A DNA stretch of 64,000 bases from Areca catechu (taxonomy: Eukaryota > Streptophyta > Magnoliopsida > Arecales > Arecaceae). Below the pieces are notes generated by a model that saw only the letters and a list, made by a program, of their open reading frames with translations, searched no databases and was not told the origin of the DNA. Made by a program: the position numbers and the translations under genes. Positions 21,406 to 33,066 of the stretch are shown one piece after another (within the stretch, counting starts at the first letter, position 1; every line of letters begins with the position of its first letter). Location: assembly GCA_021397845.1 (NCBI GenBank), contig CM038044.1, positions 56,209,851-56,273,850 of the forward strand, in the 5' to 3' direction.

Positions 21406-23348
21406 TAGTTCGATCTTTTTTAGTATGCAGATCAAGTTCTTTTCTTTTACTAATATTTTTCCTATAAAATACAAGTAAAAACATCAATTCTTAAAAAATA
21501 AAATTAAATAAATATATATTTTGATATTTTAATTAGGATATTTATTATATTTATCATATCTTTCAACTTAAATTTTGTTCATCTTCGAGTCAAGAAAGAA
21601 TTTAATACTAGATACCTTCATACTGGATTCTTCAATTTAAGTTCTATTTGGTCTTTTTTAGTATTCAGATTGAGTTCTTTTTTTTTTACTAAATTTTTGC
21701 TGTAAAATACAAGTAAAACCATCAATTCTTAAAAAAAAAAAATTTAAAATATATATTTTGATATTTTAATTAGGATATTTATTATATTTATCATATCTCT
21801 CAACTTAAATTTTGTTCATCTTCGAGTCAAGAAAGAATTTAATGCTAGATACCTTCATACCTTGAAATGGATATTTTACCAAGTAATTTTTTAAATGAAC
21901 TAGAGATATTTAGAAAAATATCATTGAGATAGGTCATAAAGATATTAGTACTCACTAATATGGTGATTAAATAAAGAATAAAAATTATTTTCAAGCTTTT
22001 TCTAGATCATCCCTTACTTTTATCTCTAAATTATCTAGTTTAATATAAGTTCAAAGTAACCCTCATTTCCCCTTCTTTTTTTCTTTTTTTTTTAATTTGA
22101 ATAGAGGAATCTTCATATTGCCCACTTTTTGACACGAACAATGCTGCCTACTTAGATGAAGGGATCCGGTTACTCAATGGGAGATCAATGTTTAGAACTT
22201 CTCATTTTTTTAAAAATATTTTTTTTTGCATTTTTTTTTTTTATACAAGACTCAATGCTTAAACAAAAAACCTAGTTACTTGGTGAAAAATACTCAGAAC
22301 TTATTCTCTTTTTTTGATATATATATTTTATGAAGGAATGCATAGATACTCTTTTTATGCTTATAAAAAGTAGATTCTTCTTTGATGCTAGTAGGATGAG
22401 TTAGAAAGGCTAGAATAATTTTTGTTCTAGAATTAACTATTTATTAGATTTTCTTAATACTTCCCTTTGTATCTCAATTTTTTTTTATCTAAACATCAAT
22501 TAATGTTTTAAAATTTGCTTGATTCAACTCAAATCTAGGATAATCATATGCCTAAAATAAAATACTCATTTATTTGAGAACTTTAAAATTTTTTATTTTT
22601 TAGTTATTCACGTTCACCTCTTAACTTAATTTTCAATATCCTAAATGAAGTGAGAAAAATAAAATAGAGATAGGTAAATAAAACAAAGAGAGGTACCACC
22701 TGAACTAGATATGCATTATTCATCGACAGGTGCATTCATGCAAAGCAGTCCAATATTTCTTTATGCTAGATATGTCCTTGATGCAGCACGACCTTCATGA
22801 TTCTACCAGAAGTTCTTGCAAAATAGGTTCTCCCCCCAACTTAATTCTAAACTTGAAAAGAAGGTAAATAAATTAAAAATAAAAAGAAATTTAAATGCAA
22901 AAGTTGGGTTGCCTCCCAACAAGTGCTAAGTTTAATATCTTCAACCAGACCTCTTCAAGTGCTTATCCTATTCCTACCTAAATCTTGACATAGGTCTATA
23001 ATTTCCTATGTGATTCGTGATCTACTTCAAAATATTTTCTACGTGGGATCATTGCATGAGTTATTCTCCTGACAGCTAACAACTCTTTCTCTATAATTAG
23101 ATCTAGGTATAACTTAAGTACAAATCAAGATTCTAAAGGACCTAGATCAATGTACTCGATATGTTGAGGGAGTGTTTTAAGATCCCCTTTTGTTGTCTCG
23201 TTTCTTTTAGGAAAAGGTTCAACCAATGTCATGAGAGGTTCAACTAATAGTTCACTCTTACTTGAGTACAATGGTCACTAGGTGTGGATACTTCATTAAT
23301 ATTTTAAGCTTCAGGTATCTCTACCAATTCTCTGGACCTAAATTTTTT

Positions 23349-24013
23349 CTATTGATCAAATTGGCCTTCTTGTTTGAGTTCTGGATCATTACGGGCTCTA
23401 GGGTCAATCTCGAGTTGGTTTGGTAATCTACTCTCTTCTTGTTCATTAAAAACATTGATTAACTGACCCAGCTGAATCTCCAAATGGGCAATAGATTGGG
23501 TTTGGGAAATTAAAAGCTGGCTCTTGGCTTGCATGAATTAGTGAGAGTATTTATAGTATCTAACGTTGATTATGCCAAAACTTCTGAACTCTTTTTTAAT
23601 GTATTGATTTTTTCTTCAAGATTTAAACCTTGTTGATTGTTCAATGTTTGGTTTGATTTTAGGTAGGGTTGATCAAAATTGTGGGTTCCTAATGTTGCAT
23701 CTTGTGACCATGCAAAATTGGAATGATTTTCCCATCTTGGATTATAGGTTTGTGCATAATATTCAGTTATATATCTTTCATTAGCTGCACTTCCTTATAT
23801 GAACCCACTTTGGATTAGATGCATCAAGAATAGACAATCCTCTACAACATGATTTGGTGCATCGCATGCAATGCACATGGGTGTTGGCCTCATCAAGAAT
23901 GAACAATCCTCCACAACATAATTTGGTGAATCGTATGCAGTGCACATGGGAGCTGGCCTCATCAAGAAAGGGCACTCTTCCACAATGTGATCTGGTGCAC
24001 GCATGCCATGCAC
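23349..24013 (-). pseudogene. gag: Athila-like gag with triplicated zinc knuckle
   Basis: Read from 24013 down: three units of 23 residues, of which the third contains a perfect C-x2-C-x4-H-x4-C knuckle (CIACDAPNHVVEDC); the other two have lost Cys or His residues. After several stops come blocks typical of Athila Gag (near 23700-23540) and the tail QSIAHLEIQLGQLINVFNEQ. Only ~200 bases separate the first unit from the PBS-like site, so the capsid part is missing. Zinc knuckles bind RNA for packaging. Confidence 0.65.
23822..24013 (-). repeat. 69-bp in-frame triplication of a zinc-knuckle unit
   Basis: The motif catcaaga starts at 23822, 23891 and 23960, a period of exactly 69 bp (23 codons). 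Copies differ at several bases. Confidence 0.85.
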
Positions 24014-24207
24014 ATGGGTGCTAGCACATGATTTAATTCGATATATCCTTTACATTCCAGGGTTCAACCTACTGGTCAAAGTTACAAATATATCTTCTTC
24101 AAACTCCCTTGTATAAATATATGCATCTTCGAATCTAGTGAACTTAGGATTTATGTCAATCGTTTCAGGTCTAATTGCAAAATTGTTAGTTGGGGATCCT
24201 CTTCATA

Positions 24208-24227
24208 CTCCCCAACAATAGTGCCAA
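24208..24227 (-). other. Athila-like primer binding site (degenerate)
   Basis: On the - strand TTGGCACTATTGTTGGGGAG, close to the TGGCGCCGTTGCCGGGGA class used by Athila elements. C-to-T and G-to-A changes at CG pairs account for most of the differences. Confidence 0.6.
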
Positions 24228-24239
24228 AATTTAATCGCT

Positions 24240-24970
24240 TGTCATAAGACAATCAAAAATAAAAATATAATTCACTACTATATAGATAGGATGAGTAGAG
24301 ACCATATTCTTGGGGATCTAGTTCTAAATGGTTGGATAAAGCTACTCGGGTACCAATAGTCCCTTAGAATTTTTAGGTTGTCTAATATAATCCATTTCTC
24401 TCTTAATGACCTAATAGACTTGTAGGGCTTAGATTGTGTTTGACCAATCATCGTTTTGTCCTAGAAATAATTTTTTTAATTTATTTTAGATGAAGAATAT
24501 AAAAGAAAGGAGATATAAATGAGAAGAGAGTTCTAAAAATAAAAAACCTAGAGAGTCCTAAATCTAGAGACAATAGAGAATAATGTTTTAATTAGGTTTA
24601 AGTTTTAAAAGCAAACAAATTATACAAGTAATTAAACTCTACCAAGGATTAGCCTATATCTAGACTGTTCTTAACTGCTAAGATTATTTTAGAGTCCTCC
24701 AAGTCAGAAATTAATTAGTTGGCTAGCCAAGTAAGGATAAGAGCAATAGGGGTCTCCACGTTGCTTTCCTTAAATACCAATTAAATTGGCTAGGGAAGTG
24801 AATGGAACCAATTAAAAACTACCTCTCTTCAGGGCTACTTCATCCTTGAACCCCTTTCCTAGACACCAGTCAACAAGCTAATCCTAACTCGGTATAACTG
24901 TTCTAGATGCCTTGTCCTGATAAGCTTAAACTCCTTATGAGTCAACATCTAATTAAGTTTAAATCAATGA
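24240..24970 (-). repeat. Athila-like 5' LTR, part left of SIR-out
   Basis: Begins near tgtcataagac after the PBS-like site. It is cut at 24970 by SIR-out and resumes at 35046. A diverged second version of its start lies near 35548-35640 (shared 'gatgagtagaga'). Confidence 0.5.
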
Positions 24971-26314
24971 TGTTGCCCAGTGATGATGCAACCCGAGAGA
25001 GGGGATGAATTAGATTTTAAAAATTAGTTAAACTATTTCAATGGATATAAAACAAGTATGTGCCAATTCAAATCAAGTGCTTATATTTTGCCAAAGTGTT
25101 TATGTGCTTAATAAAAATATGCAACAGAATTAACAAAGTAAATACAAGAGTAAATAAGCAATAAATAAGAGCAATCATAAATACAAGAATATATAGTGGT
25201 TCGGTACACTCCAAGGCACCTACATCCGCTTTCCAAGTTTTTCTTGGGTATTTCACTATAATCACCATGATACAATCGATTTGTTTTTCGGGCTCACTAA
25301 TCAAAATCAACTTATTTTCCCAGGCTCACAAGTCAAAACCCCTTGTTGGTTTTATAACTTAGTCTAACCAACAACTTCCGATAGTTTTACGGGCTCACCA
25401 ACAACCTATATTGATTTTATGGGATCACCAATAACCTATGTTGGTTTTACACAAATGCTAACCAACAACCTCTTTGGTTTTCCAAGGCTCACCAAAAACC
25501 TTGATACAGCAATGTAAGAATGAAAGTAAAGAATACAATAAAGCTTTCTAAAATAAAGCAAGTATTTCTTTGAAGCTCTTGGATGATGTTGAAGAAGCTT
25601 GTCTTCAATTTGTTGAAGCTATTGAATGAAGCTTGATGTTGTGGACTTGGATCAACTCTCTTATCTTTGGAAGCTTGAAGGCTTGAACCACTCAACTCTT
25701 GAATCCTTGAAGGATATTCAATGATCTCACTAAAGAATTTCTTCTCCATTTAATTTTTGGTATTTATATAGCTCTCCAAACCATAGATGATCATTTATGA
25801 TCGTTGGAAATGAAAAACTAGTCGTTTGAAGCAAGTTAAAATCAATTATGCACTTCTGAAAAACTGGCCATTACACCAAGTATCGATACTTGAATCTGGT
25901 GAGTCTACATTTGAGTTCTTTATGAGTTGACACTTGATTTTGTCATGAGTTGACACTTGACAGGTTGCTCAAGGCAAAAATTCTGGATTTACACAATTCT
26001 GTATTTTTCTTGTTCTCAGGCCTTGAGTCGACACTTTGACATTTTCATGAGTCGACACTTGAGTATGCAAGTGCTGAAACTTGCTAAATATTCTCCAAAA
26101 TTAAACTTTAAGTCCTTTCAAATCTTTCTTATGTTCCAAAATCCTTATAACTTGAAATTTCAGAAATTTGAAGGACTTCTTCAACTGAAATACAAGCATT
26201 TATTCTTTCAACTGATATGAGTACTTATTTTGATAAACACACTAAAACACATAATTAGTACTCATATATACTTAAGTATTTTGTTAATCATCAAAATCAA
26301 GACCAAAGTCAACA
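24971..26314 (-). repeat. SIR-out 3' LTR (1344 bp)
   Basis: Matches 33708-35040. Contains the palindrome caagtatcgatacttg (near 25876) followed by gagttgacacttg-type repeats. Confidence 0.9.
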
Positions 26315-26715
26315 ATCTCCTCCTTTTTGATGATGACAAAATCTTTAAGTATATAAATAGGGTAAGCTTAAAAAGATTAACAATAAGATAAACATGTAAG
26401 CTCAAAATCAATAAGTAACAAGCTCCCCCTCAAAATATGATTTCAAAACATTTTTCAAAATCTCCCCCTTACTAATTTTTCACTTAAGATTATAACATTT
26501 TACTTTCTTCTCCCCCTTTTTTGCCCTTTCTTTCATTTCTCTTATAATTTTTTATGTTTATCATATCTTTCCCCTTTTTATACTTAACATTTTTTTTCCC
26601 TTTTTGTCATCATGAAAAATGGTGAAAGGCAATACAAAATGAAAATGAAGGTGGAAAGAATAGCAAGTAAATCATCAAAATTAATACATGATACTAATTA
26701 AATATGCTATTAATT
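26315..26715 (-). other. SIR-out polypurine tract and 3' non-coding region
   Basis: The - strand reads gtcatcatcaaaaaggagga next to the LTR, the Sirevirus-type tract. The rest is T-rich plus-strand sequence with no reading frame. Confidence 0.75.
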
Positions 26716-28113
26716 TGAAGGCTCAGGTAGGCAACCTAAGAGGGGGGTGAATTGGGTTTTATAAAACTTTTCAACTATTTGCAATAAACTAAAGCAAGTA
26801 TGTGCTAATTCAAATCAAATGCTTGTGTTTTGGCAATGTATTTGTATGCTTCAAAATAATATACAGCAGAGTAAACAAAGTAAATACACAAAAAAATAAT
26901 CACACAAATACAAGAAATTTATAGTGGTTCGGTGCACTTCAAGGTACCTACATCTACTCCCCAAGATCTTCTTGGAAATTCTACTAAGTTTGGTTTTGTA
27001 ACCTAGGCTCACCAACAACCTTTACAACTTGTTTTGTCTTCGGGCTCACAAGTCAAACCCTAGTTGATTTCAAGGCTCACCAACAATCACCCTTGATTTT
27101 ACAGGCTAACCAAGAATCCAAACAACTTGTTTTGTCTTCGGGCTCACAAGTTAAACCCTAGTTGGTTTCAAGGATCACCAATAACTACTTTGGTTTTCCA
27201 AGGCTTACCAAAAATCTCTTTGATTTTCCAAGGCTCACCAAAAATCTCAAGTAAAACAATGTAAGAACAAATATGAAAGAATATAATTAAAGCTTTCTAA
27301 AATAAAGTAAATATCTCTTTGAAGCCCTTTGAAAGTTGATGAAGATTTTATCTTCAAGTTATTGAAGCCTTTGATTGATGCTTGAGGATGTGAACTTTGG
27401 ATGCTCTCTTTGAAACTTGGAAGCTTGAAGGCTTGAACCACTCAACTCTTGAATCCTTAAAGAATATTCAATGATCTCACCAAAGGATTACATCCCCATT
27501 TGATTTTTGATATTTATATAGCCTCCTAACACTTAAAAATCCGTTTATGACCGTTGGGGATGAAAATATAGCCATTTGAAAGTAAGTTGGAGAAGTTCTG
27601 CAGCCTAGAAAACTAGCCGTTACAGTCCAAGTGTCGACACTTCACCTTCAGGTGTCGACACTTCATCTCCAGGTGTCGACACTTCAACTTCAAGTGTCGA
27701 CACTTCATTCCTGTAAGTCAACACTTGAGGCAAAAAATCTCCAGATGGCATAATTCTGTATTTTCAAAAATCTTAGGCCTTGAGTCGACACTTCACTTCT
27801 TCAAGTGTCGACACTTGATCTCCGGGTATCAACACTTGCTTCCTAGGTATCGACACTTCATCTGTGCCAGGCTGAAACTATGTTGAAACTTCTTCAAATT
27901 CAAACATTAAGTCCTTTCAAGCCTTCCTTATATTCCAAAGTCCTTATAACTTGATTTTTCATTAATTTAAGGACATTCTTCAACTGAAAAGTATGTATTT
28001 CTTCATTCAACATGGATGAGTACTTGGATCGGATAAACACACTTAAAATATAATTAGTACTCATATATACTTAAACATTTTGTCAATCATCAAAATCAAG
28101 ACTAGAGTCAACA
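26716..28113 (-). repeat. SIR-in 3' LTR (1398 bp)
   Basis: Matches 30747-32164. Carries clusters of the palindrome AAGTGTCGACACTT (27628-27731 and 27783-27858). Confidence 0.9.
27628..27858. repeat. 21-bp palindromic repeats in SIR-in LTR (also 31658-31912)
   Basis: Four consecutive units near 27628 with 21-bp spacing, each centred on GTCGAC inside (a/g)gtgtcgacactt, then a second looser cluster. The unit with 'aagtgtcgacactt' is its own reverse complement. Present in both LTRs. Confidence 0.85.
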
Positions 28114-29400
28114 ATCTCTCCCTTTTTGATGATGATAAAACCTTTAAGTATATGAATAGGGTAAGTTTAAAAAGATTAACAATAAGATAAACATGTAAGC
28201 TCAAAATCAATAAGCACCAAGCTCCCCCTCAAAATATGATTTCAAAAATATTTTTCAAAATATGCAAATTTTTTATATTTTCTTTATCTTACTAATTCTT
28301 CCATTAAGATTATAATATTTTGCTACCTTCTCCCCCTTTTGTACTTTCTTTCATTTCTCATATGATTTTTCATGTTTATCATATTTTTTTCTTTTCATAT
28401 TTAACATTTTTCTCCCCCTTTTTGACATTATAAACAAGGGTGAAAGGCAATACAAAATGGAAATGAATGTGCAAAGAATAGCAAGTAGATCATCAAAATC
28501 AATATATGAAATTAATTATTCATGATACCACTTGAAATTGTTATAGATTGAACATGATATAGCACTTGAAAGCATTAGAACAATATAAGTAAAGCATGAT
28601 ATCAAAAATATTGAAAGCATCATATATGAAAACAAATCTTTGGATGCTCCCCCTAAATGTTGTTCCTCCTTAAAAATATGCATTAATTTGAGGAATACAA
28701 TCATGAAAGCACATGCATCATAATTTCAGATAATTTTGAGATATGAACATAAATTCTAAGTTTGAAATCAAAGATTTAATTTTTTCAAGATATTCATGAT
28801 TTTCAAAAAAAATGCAAAGCATTGATACCACTTAAAACTTTTAGCATGATTTCAAATTTATTTGAAATGATTTGATATCCATTTGAAATATTTGATATCC
28901 ATACAAATACTAGAAATAATTTAATAGCAAGTCTAGCTACTAGAGTAAGGGTTTATCAATATGCATACCTTCTTCTTAAATATAATCCTTAACTACTAGT
29001 TCTATACTTGATCCAAATCATTTCTAGCTTAAGCATAGATGCCAAAAATGAAAACACATAAATCATAATATTTCATTTGAAATTAATCAAAATCAAGTGA
29101 AAGTCTAATAATCACAAGTTTAATCATGAGAGTATGAAATCCATCAACACCAAAAAGTTCATGATTACAACAAATGACTATTAGTCTAAGCTTGATTCTA
29201 ACATTTAAAAGCAATTTTTCAAAGCAGATGATGCAGCATTAAATATTCAACTATATTTTCAATTATGGAAGAAAATGTTTAGAATTTACCAATGTGTAAA
29301 ATCATTCCTTTACCATTTAGTCCAAAATATAGCTTGTCCACTCTTCATGTTGTCTTGTACAATCACTATTCAATTATTTCATTTCTTTATGTTGGGCTGC
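28114..29400 (-). other. SIR-in polypurine tract and 3' non-coding region
   Basis: Tract at 28114-28130 (complement gatgatgataaaa... with aaaaagggagaga). The remainder has no coding signal, but is conserved with SIR-out, which suggests a cis function or shared recent origin. Confidence 0.65.
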
Positions 29401-29421
29401 AAGACATTCCTGCAAAACATA

Positions 29422-30689
29422 TTAAGTGAACAATTTTGGTACCCAAACTTTTTTGGATCTTTTAGAGTTAGTAAATATGGTTCCTTTTGGAACCCAAACT
29501 TTTCTTATTTTAAAAGGATAAGCATTAAGTCTAGATTTACAACAGGTCAAATTGGAAGAAGCAGGAATAAAGAAATTCTTCAAAAATTTTAGATTCTTTT
29601 CTTCAATCAAAATATTTTTCTCATTTGAAAACTTATTCCATAATTCTTTCAAATCAAAATTTCTTTTTCTAAAAATTCTTTTTCTTTAAAAAAATTATTC
29701 TTTTCATTTTCCAAAACATTAATCTTGGCATTTAAATCATGGTTTTCATTAGCAAGATTGGTGTTCTCAAGAAAAAAAGAATCTACATGTCTTTTTAATT
29801 TCTTGTGCTTAATTTTTAGCATTTTGTATTCATGCACAAGATCATTGAATGCATCATGGAATTCATCAAAGATAAAATCATAATTATTTTCAGCACATAC
29901 CTTTTTCTCATTTGCCATGAAGCAAAGATGGGCAACTTTATCATCCGAACTTGAATATTCGCTATCGCTCCAAGTTGCCATCATTGCATTGAAATTCTTT
30001 TTGGCATTGAAGGCCATTATCTTCTTCTTTTCTTGATTAGCAACTACTTTCTTTTGCCATAAATTCAATTCATGGGTCATGAGTGAACCAATAAGCTCAT
30101 CCAAAGATAAGGTTTCTACATCTTTAGCTTCTTGGATCGCCGTCACCTTTGGATCCCATGATGTTGGCAAAGATCTAAGAATTTTATTCACCAAATCAGC
30201 ATTAGTATAGATTTTGCCAAGACTTTTCAATTCATTAATAATAGTCATGAATCTAGTAAACATATCAGATATAGATTCATAATGTATCTTTTCAAAAATT
30301 TCAAAAGAATGTACTAGCAAATTAATTTTAGAATTCTTCACTTGAAGAGTATCCTCATGAGTAACCTCAAATGTGTCTCATATTTTCTTCGTCGATGTGC
30401 ATGTGGAGATCCGATTAAATTCATTAAAGTCTAATGCATAATAAAGCAAGTTCATTGCTTTAGCATTAATTTCAGATTGTATAATATCATATTCATTCCA
30501 ATCCTCTTCGAGCTTTAGAATGGAAATGCCATTAACCAACATAGAAAAAATATGAGGGCCATTAACAATAATTTTTCAAAGATGATAACTAATAGATTGA
30601 ATATGGATGCGCATGCGAGTTTTCCAAAATATATAATTTGTGCCATTGAAAAATGGTGGTCTAACACTAATACCTACAAGGGTTGCCAT
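29422..30689 (-). pseudogene. gag: SIR-in gag
   Basis: Read from ATG 30689. The first part (blocks PPFFNGTNYIFWKTRM and VNGISILKLEEDWNEYD) contains TAA and TGA codons. From ~30341 to 29649 it is open: FTRFMTIINELKSLGKIYTN, ILRSLPTSWDPKVTAIQEAK and LDELIGSLMTHEL, the Sirevirus Gag (UBN2-like) signature. A K/E/N-rich, probably coiled-coil tail follows and ends in two VWVPK repeats (29422-29530). The family's zinc knuckle and all of pol are absent. The frame shift near 29650 and early stops suggest it is no longer made as one protein. Confidence 0.75.
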
Positions 30690-30732
30690 GAACTTTAGCT
30701 CAAAATCGTTAGATTTTCAAACAGAGCACCGG

Positions 30733-30744
30733 GCTCTGATATCA
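30733..30744 (-). other. SIR-in primer binding site
   Basis: On the - strand TGATATCAGAGC, one mismatch from the initiator-Met site TGGTATCAGAGC, two bases inside the right LTR. Confidence 0.75.
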
Positions 30745-30746
30745 AT

Positions 30747-32164
30747 TGAAGGCTCAAGTAGGCAATCCAAGAGGGGGGGTGAATTTGGTTTTATAAGACT
30801 TTTCAACTATTTGTAATAAACTAAAGCAAGTATGTGCTAATTCAAATCAAATGCTTGTGTTTTGGCAATGTATTTGTATGCTTCAAAATAATATGCAGCG
30901 GAGTAAACAAAGTAAATGCATGAATAAATAATCACACAAACACAAAGAATTTATAGTGGTTCGGTGCATTCCAAGGCATCTACATCCACTCCCCAAGATT
31001 CCCTTGGAAATTCCACTAAGTTTGGTTTTGTAACCTAGGCTCACCAACAATCTTTACAATTTGTTTTATCTTTGGACTCACAAGTCAAATCCTAGTTGGT
31101 TTCAAGGCTCACCAACAACCACCCTTGATTTTACGGGCTAACTAAGAACCTAAACAACTTGTTTTATCTTCAGGCTTACAAGTTAAATTCTAGTTGGTTT
31201 CAAGGATCACCAACAACCACTTTGGTTTTCTAGGCTTACCAAAAATCTCTTTGATTTTCCAAGGCTCATCAAAAGTCTCAAGTAAAATAATGTAAGAACA
31301 AATATAACATAATATAATTAAAGCTTTCTAAAATAAAGTAAATATCTCTTTGAAGCCCTTTGAAAGTTGATGAAGATCTTGTCTTCAAGTTGTTGAAGTC
31401 TTTGATTGATGCTTGAGGATGTGAACTTTGGATGCTCTCTTTGAAACTTGGAAGCTTGAAGGCTTGAACCACTCAACTCTTGAATCCTTGAAGAATATTT
31501 AATGATCTCACCAAAGGATTACATTCCCATTTGATTTTGATATTTATATAGCCTCCCAACACTTAAAAATCCATTTATGACTGTTGGGGATGAAAATATA
31601 GCTATTTGAAAACAAGTTGGAGAAGTTCTGCAGTCCAGAAAACTAGCCGTTACAGTCCAAGTGTCGACCCTTTACCTCTAGGTGTCGACACTTCACCTCC
31701 AGGTGTCGACACTTCATCTCCAGGTGTCAACACTTCAACTTCAAGTGTCGACACTTCATTCCCATGTGTCGATACTTGAGGCAAAAAATCTCCAGATGGC
31801 ATAGTTCTGTATTTTCAAAAATCTCGGGCCTTGAGTCGACACTTTACTTCTTCAAGTATCGACACTTGATCTCCGGGTGTCGACACTTACTTCCCAGGTG
31901 TCGACACTTTATTTGTGCCAGGTTGAAACTATGCTGAAACTTCTTTAAATTCAAACATTAAGTCCTTCCAAGCCTTCCTTATGTTCCAAAGTCCTTATAA
32001 CTTGATTTTTCATTAATTTAAGGACATTCTTCAACTGAAAAGCATGTATTTCTTCATTCAACATGGATAAGTACTAAGATCTGATAAACATACTTAAAAT
32101 ATAATTAGTACTCATATTTACTTAAATATTTTGTCAATCATCAAAATCAAGACCAGAGTCAACA
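30747..32164 (-). repeat. SIR-in 5' LTR (1418 bp)
   Basis: Matches 26716-28113, including both palindrome clusters (31658-31760 and 31832-31912). Followed by TSD taatt. Confidence 0.9.
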
Positions 32165-32169
32165 TAATT

Positions 32170-33066
32170 GAACATGATACCACAAAAATAACATGCATAT
32201 ACAAAACATAAATCTTGATAGCATTTGAATGTAACTCCCCTAAAAAAAAATAGATTTGAATGCAAGGAAAAGGCGTAATAGAGCAATATAAAAAAAGTAT
32301 GATATCAAAAAAATATTGAAAGCATCATATATGACAACAAATATTTGGATGCTCCCCCTAAATATTATTCTCCCTTAAAAATATGCATTCATTGAGGAAA
32401 AAAAATATGAAAGCACAAGCATCATAACTTCAAACAATTTGAGATATGAACATAAATACTAAGTCTAAAATCAAAGATTTAAATTTTTAAAATATACAAG
32501 ATTTTCAAAATATAGGGGATTAACATTTTAAAGATTCAATTTAATATGATTTCAAATTCATTTGAAGGGATTTGATATCCATACAAATGCTAGAGTAATA
32601 TGATATTAAGTCTAGCTACTGGATTAAGGATTTTTCAATATGCATACCTTCTTCTTAAATGTCATCCTTAACTACTAGTTCTAGTTTTGATCCAAATCAT
32701 TTCTAACTTAAGCATAGATGCCAAAAATATATACATTTCATTACCACATTTTACTTGAAAATAGTTTAAAACTATATTAATCAAAATCAAGTGAAAGTCT
32801 AATAATCATGAGTTTAATCATGAGAGCATAAAATCCATCAACATCAAAAAGTTCATGATTACAACAAATGACTATTAATCTAAACTTGATTCTAATTAAT
32901 CAGTTGAAATAATTTTCAAAGCAATAGATGCAACATTTATAACAAATATTTAACTACATTTTTAATTATGAAAGAAAATGTTTATAATTTATCAATATGT
33001 ATAATCCTTTTTTTATCATTTAGTCCAAAATGTAGTAGGTCTACTTCTTTAAATTATCTTGTATAG
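32170..33066 (-). other. SIR-out internal non-coding region
   Basis: Aligns with 28540-29380 of SIR-in, for example the 'ggatgctccccctaaat' block. No coding signal. Confidence 0.6.

Larger units (their letters stand above)
18217..23526. repeat. Tandem array of a 2122-bp unit (two copies plus a partial third)
   Basis: Positions 18600-20340 recur at 20722-22462 with a constant offset near 2122 and very few differences. A third, partial copy runs from ~22464 to 23526. The first ~380 bases of copy 1 differ clearly from those of copies 2 and 3, which are nearly identical to each other; the part of copy 3 after ~22880 differs from copies 1 and 2. The left end of copy 1 is cut by Tat-1. Confidence 0.9.
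18217..24970 (-). mobile_element. Athila-like Ty3/gypsy element, degenerate, - strand
   Basis: Read on the - strand: an LTR from 24970 down to ~24240, a PBS-like site (24208-24227), a CCHC zinc knuckle and a Gag C-terminal block (IAHLEIQLGQLINVFNEQEE), then the 'agcgcttgttgggaggcaac' block that in Athila elements follows the coding part. No pol was found. The body holds a 2.12-kb tandem duplication. Tat-1 is inserted at the left and SIR-out into the LTR at the right; the LTR continues at 35046. Assignment to Athila rests on the Gag block and the PBS-like site. Confidence 0.6.
26716..32164 (-). mobile_element. SIR-in: gag-only Sirevirus-like element nested in SIR-out
   Basis: A 5449-bp element with LTRs 26716-28113 and 30747-32164 (TGAAGGCTC...GTCAACA) and a perfect TSD taatt at 26711-26715 and 32165-32169. 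Interior ~2.6 kb with a gag frame only. Non-coding parts of the interior align with SIR-out (28540-29380 with 32270-33080), so both belong to one group with different LTR subfamilies. Confidence 0.88.

Noticed and set aside
27628..27858. CRISPR-like array (regular short repeats)
   Set aside because: Repeats are palindromic with ~7-bp variable linkers, lie inside an LTR, are present in both LTRs, and the DNA is eukaryotic.
29275..29592. 105-codon frame on the + strand
   Set aside because: Overlaps the Gag tail on the other strand and AT-rich non-coding DNA; no motif, not conserved in SIR-out.
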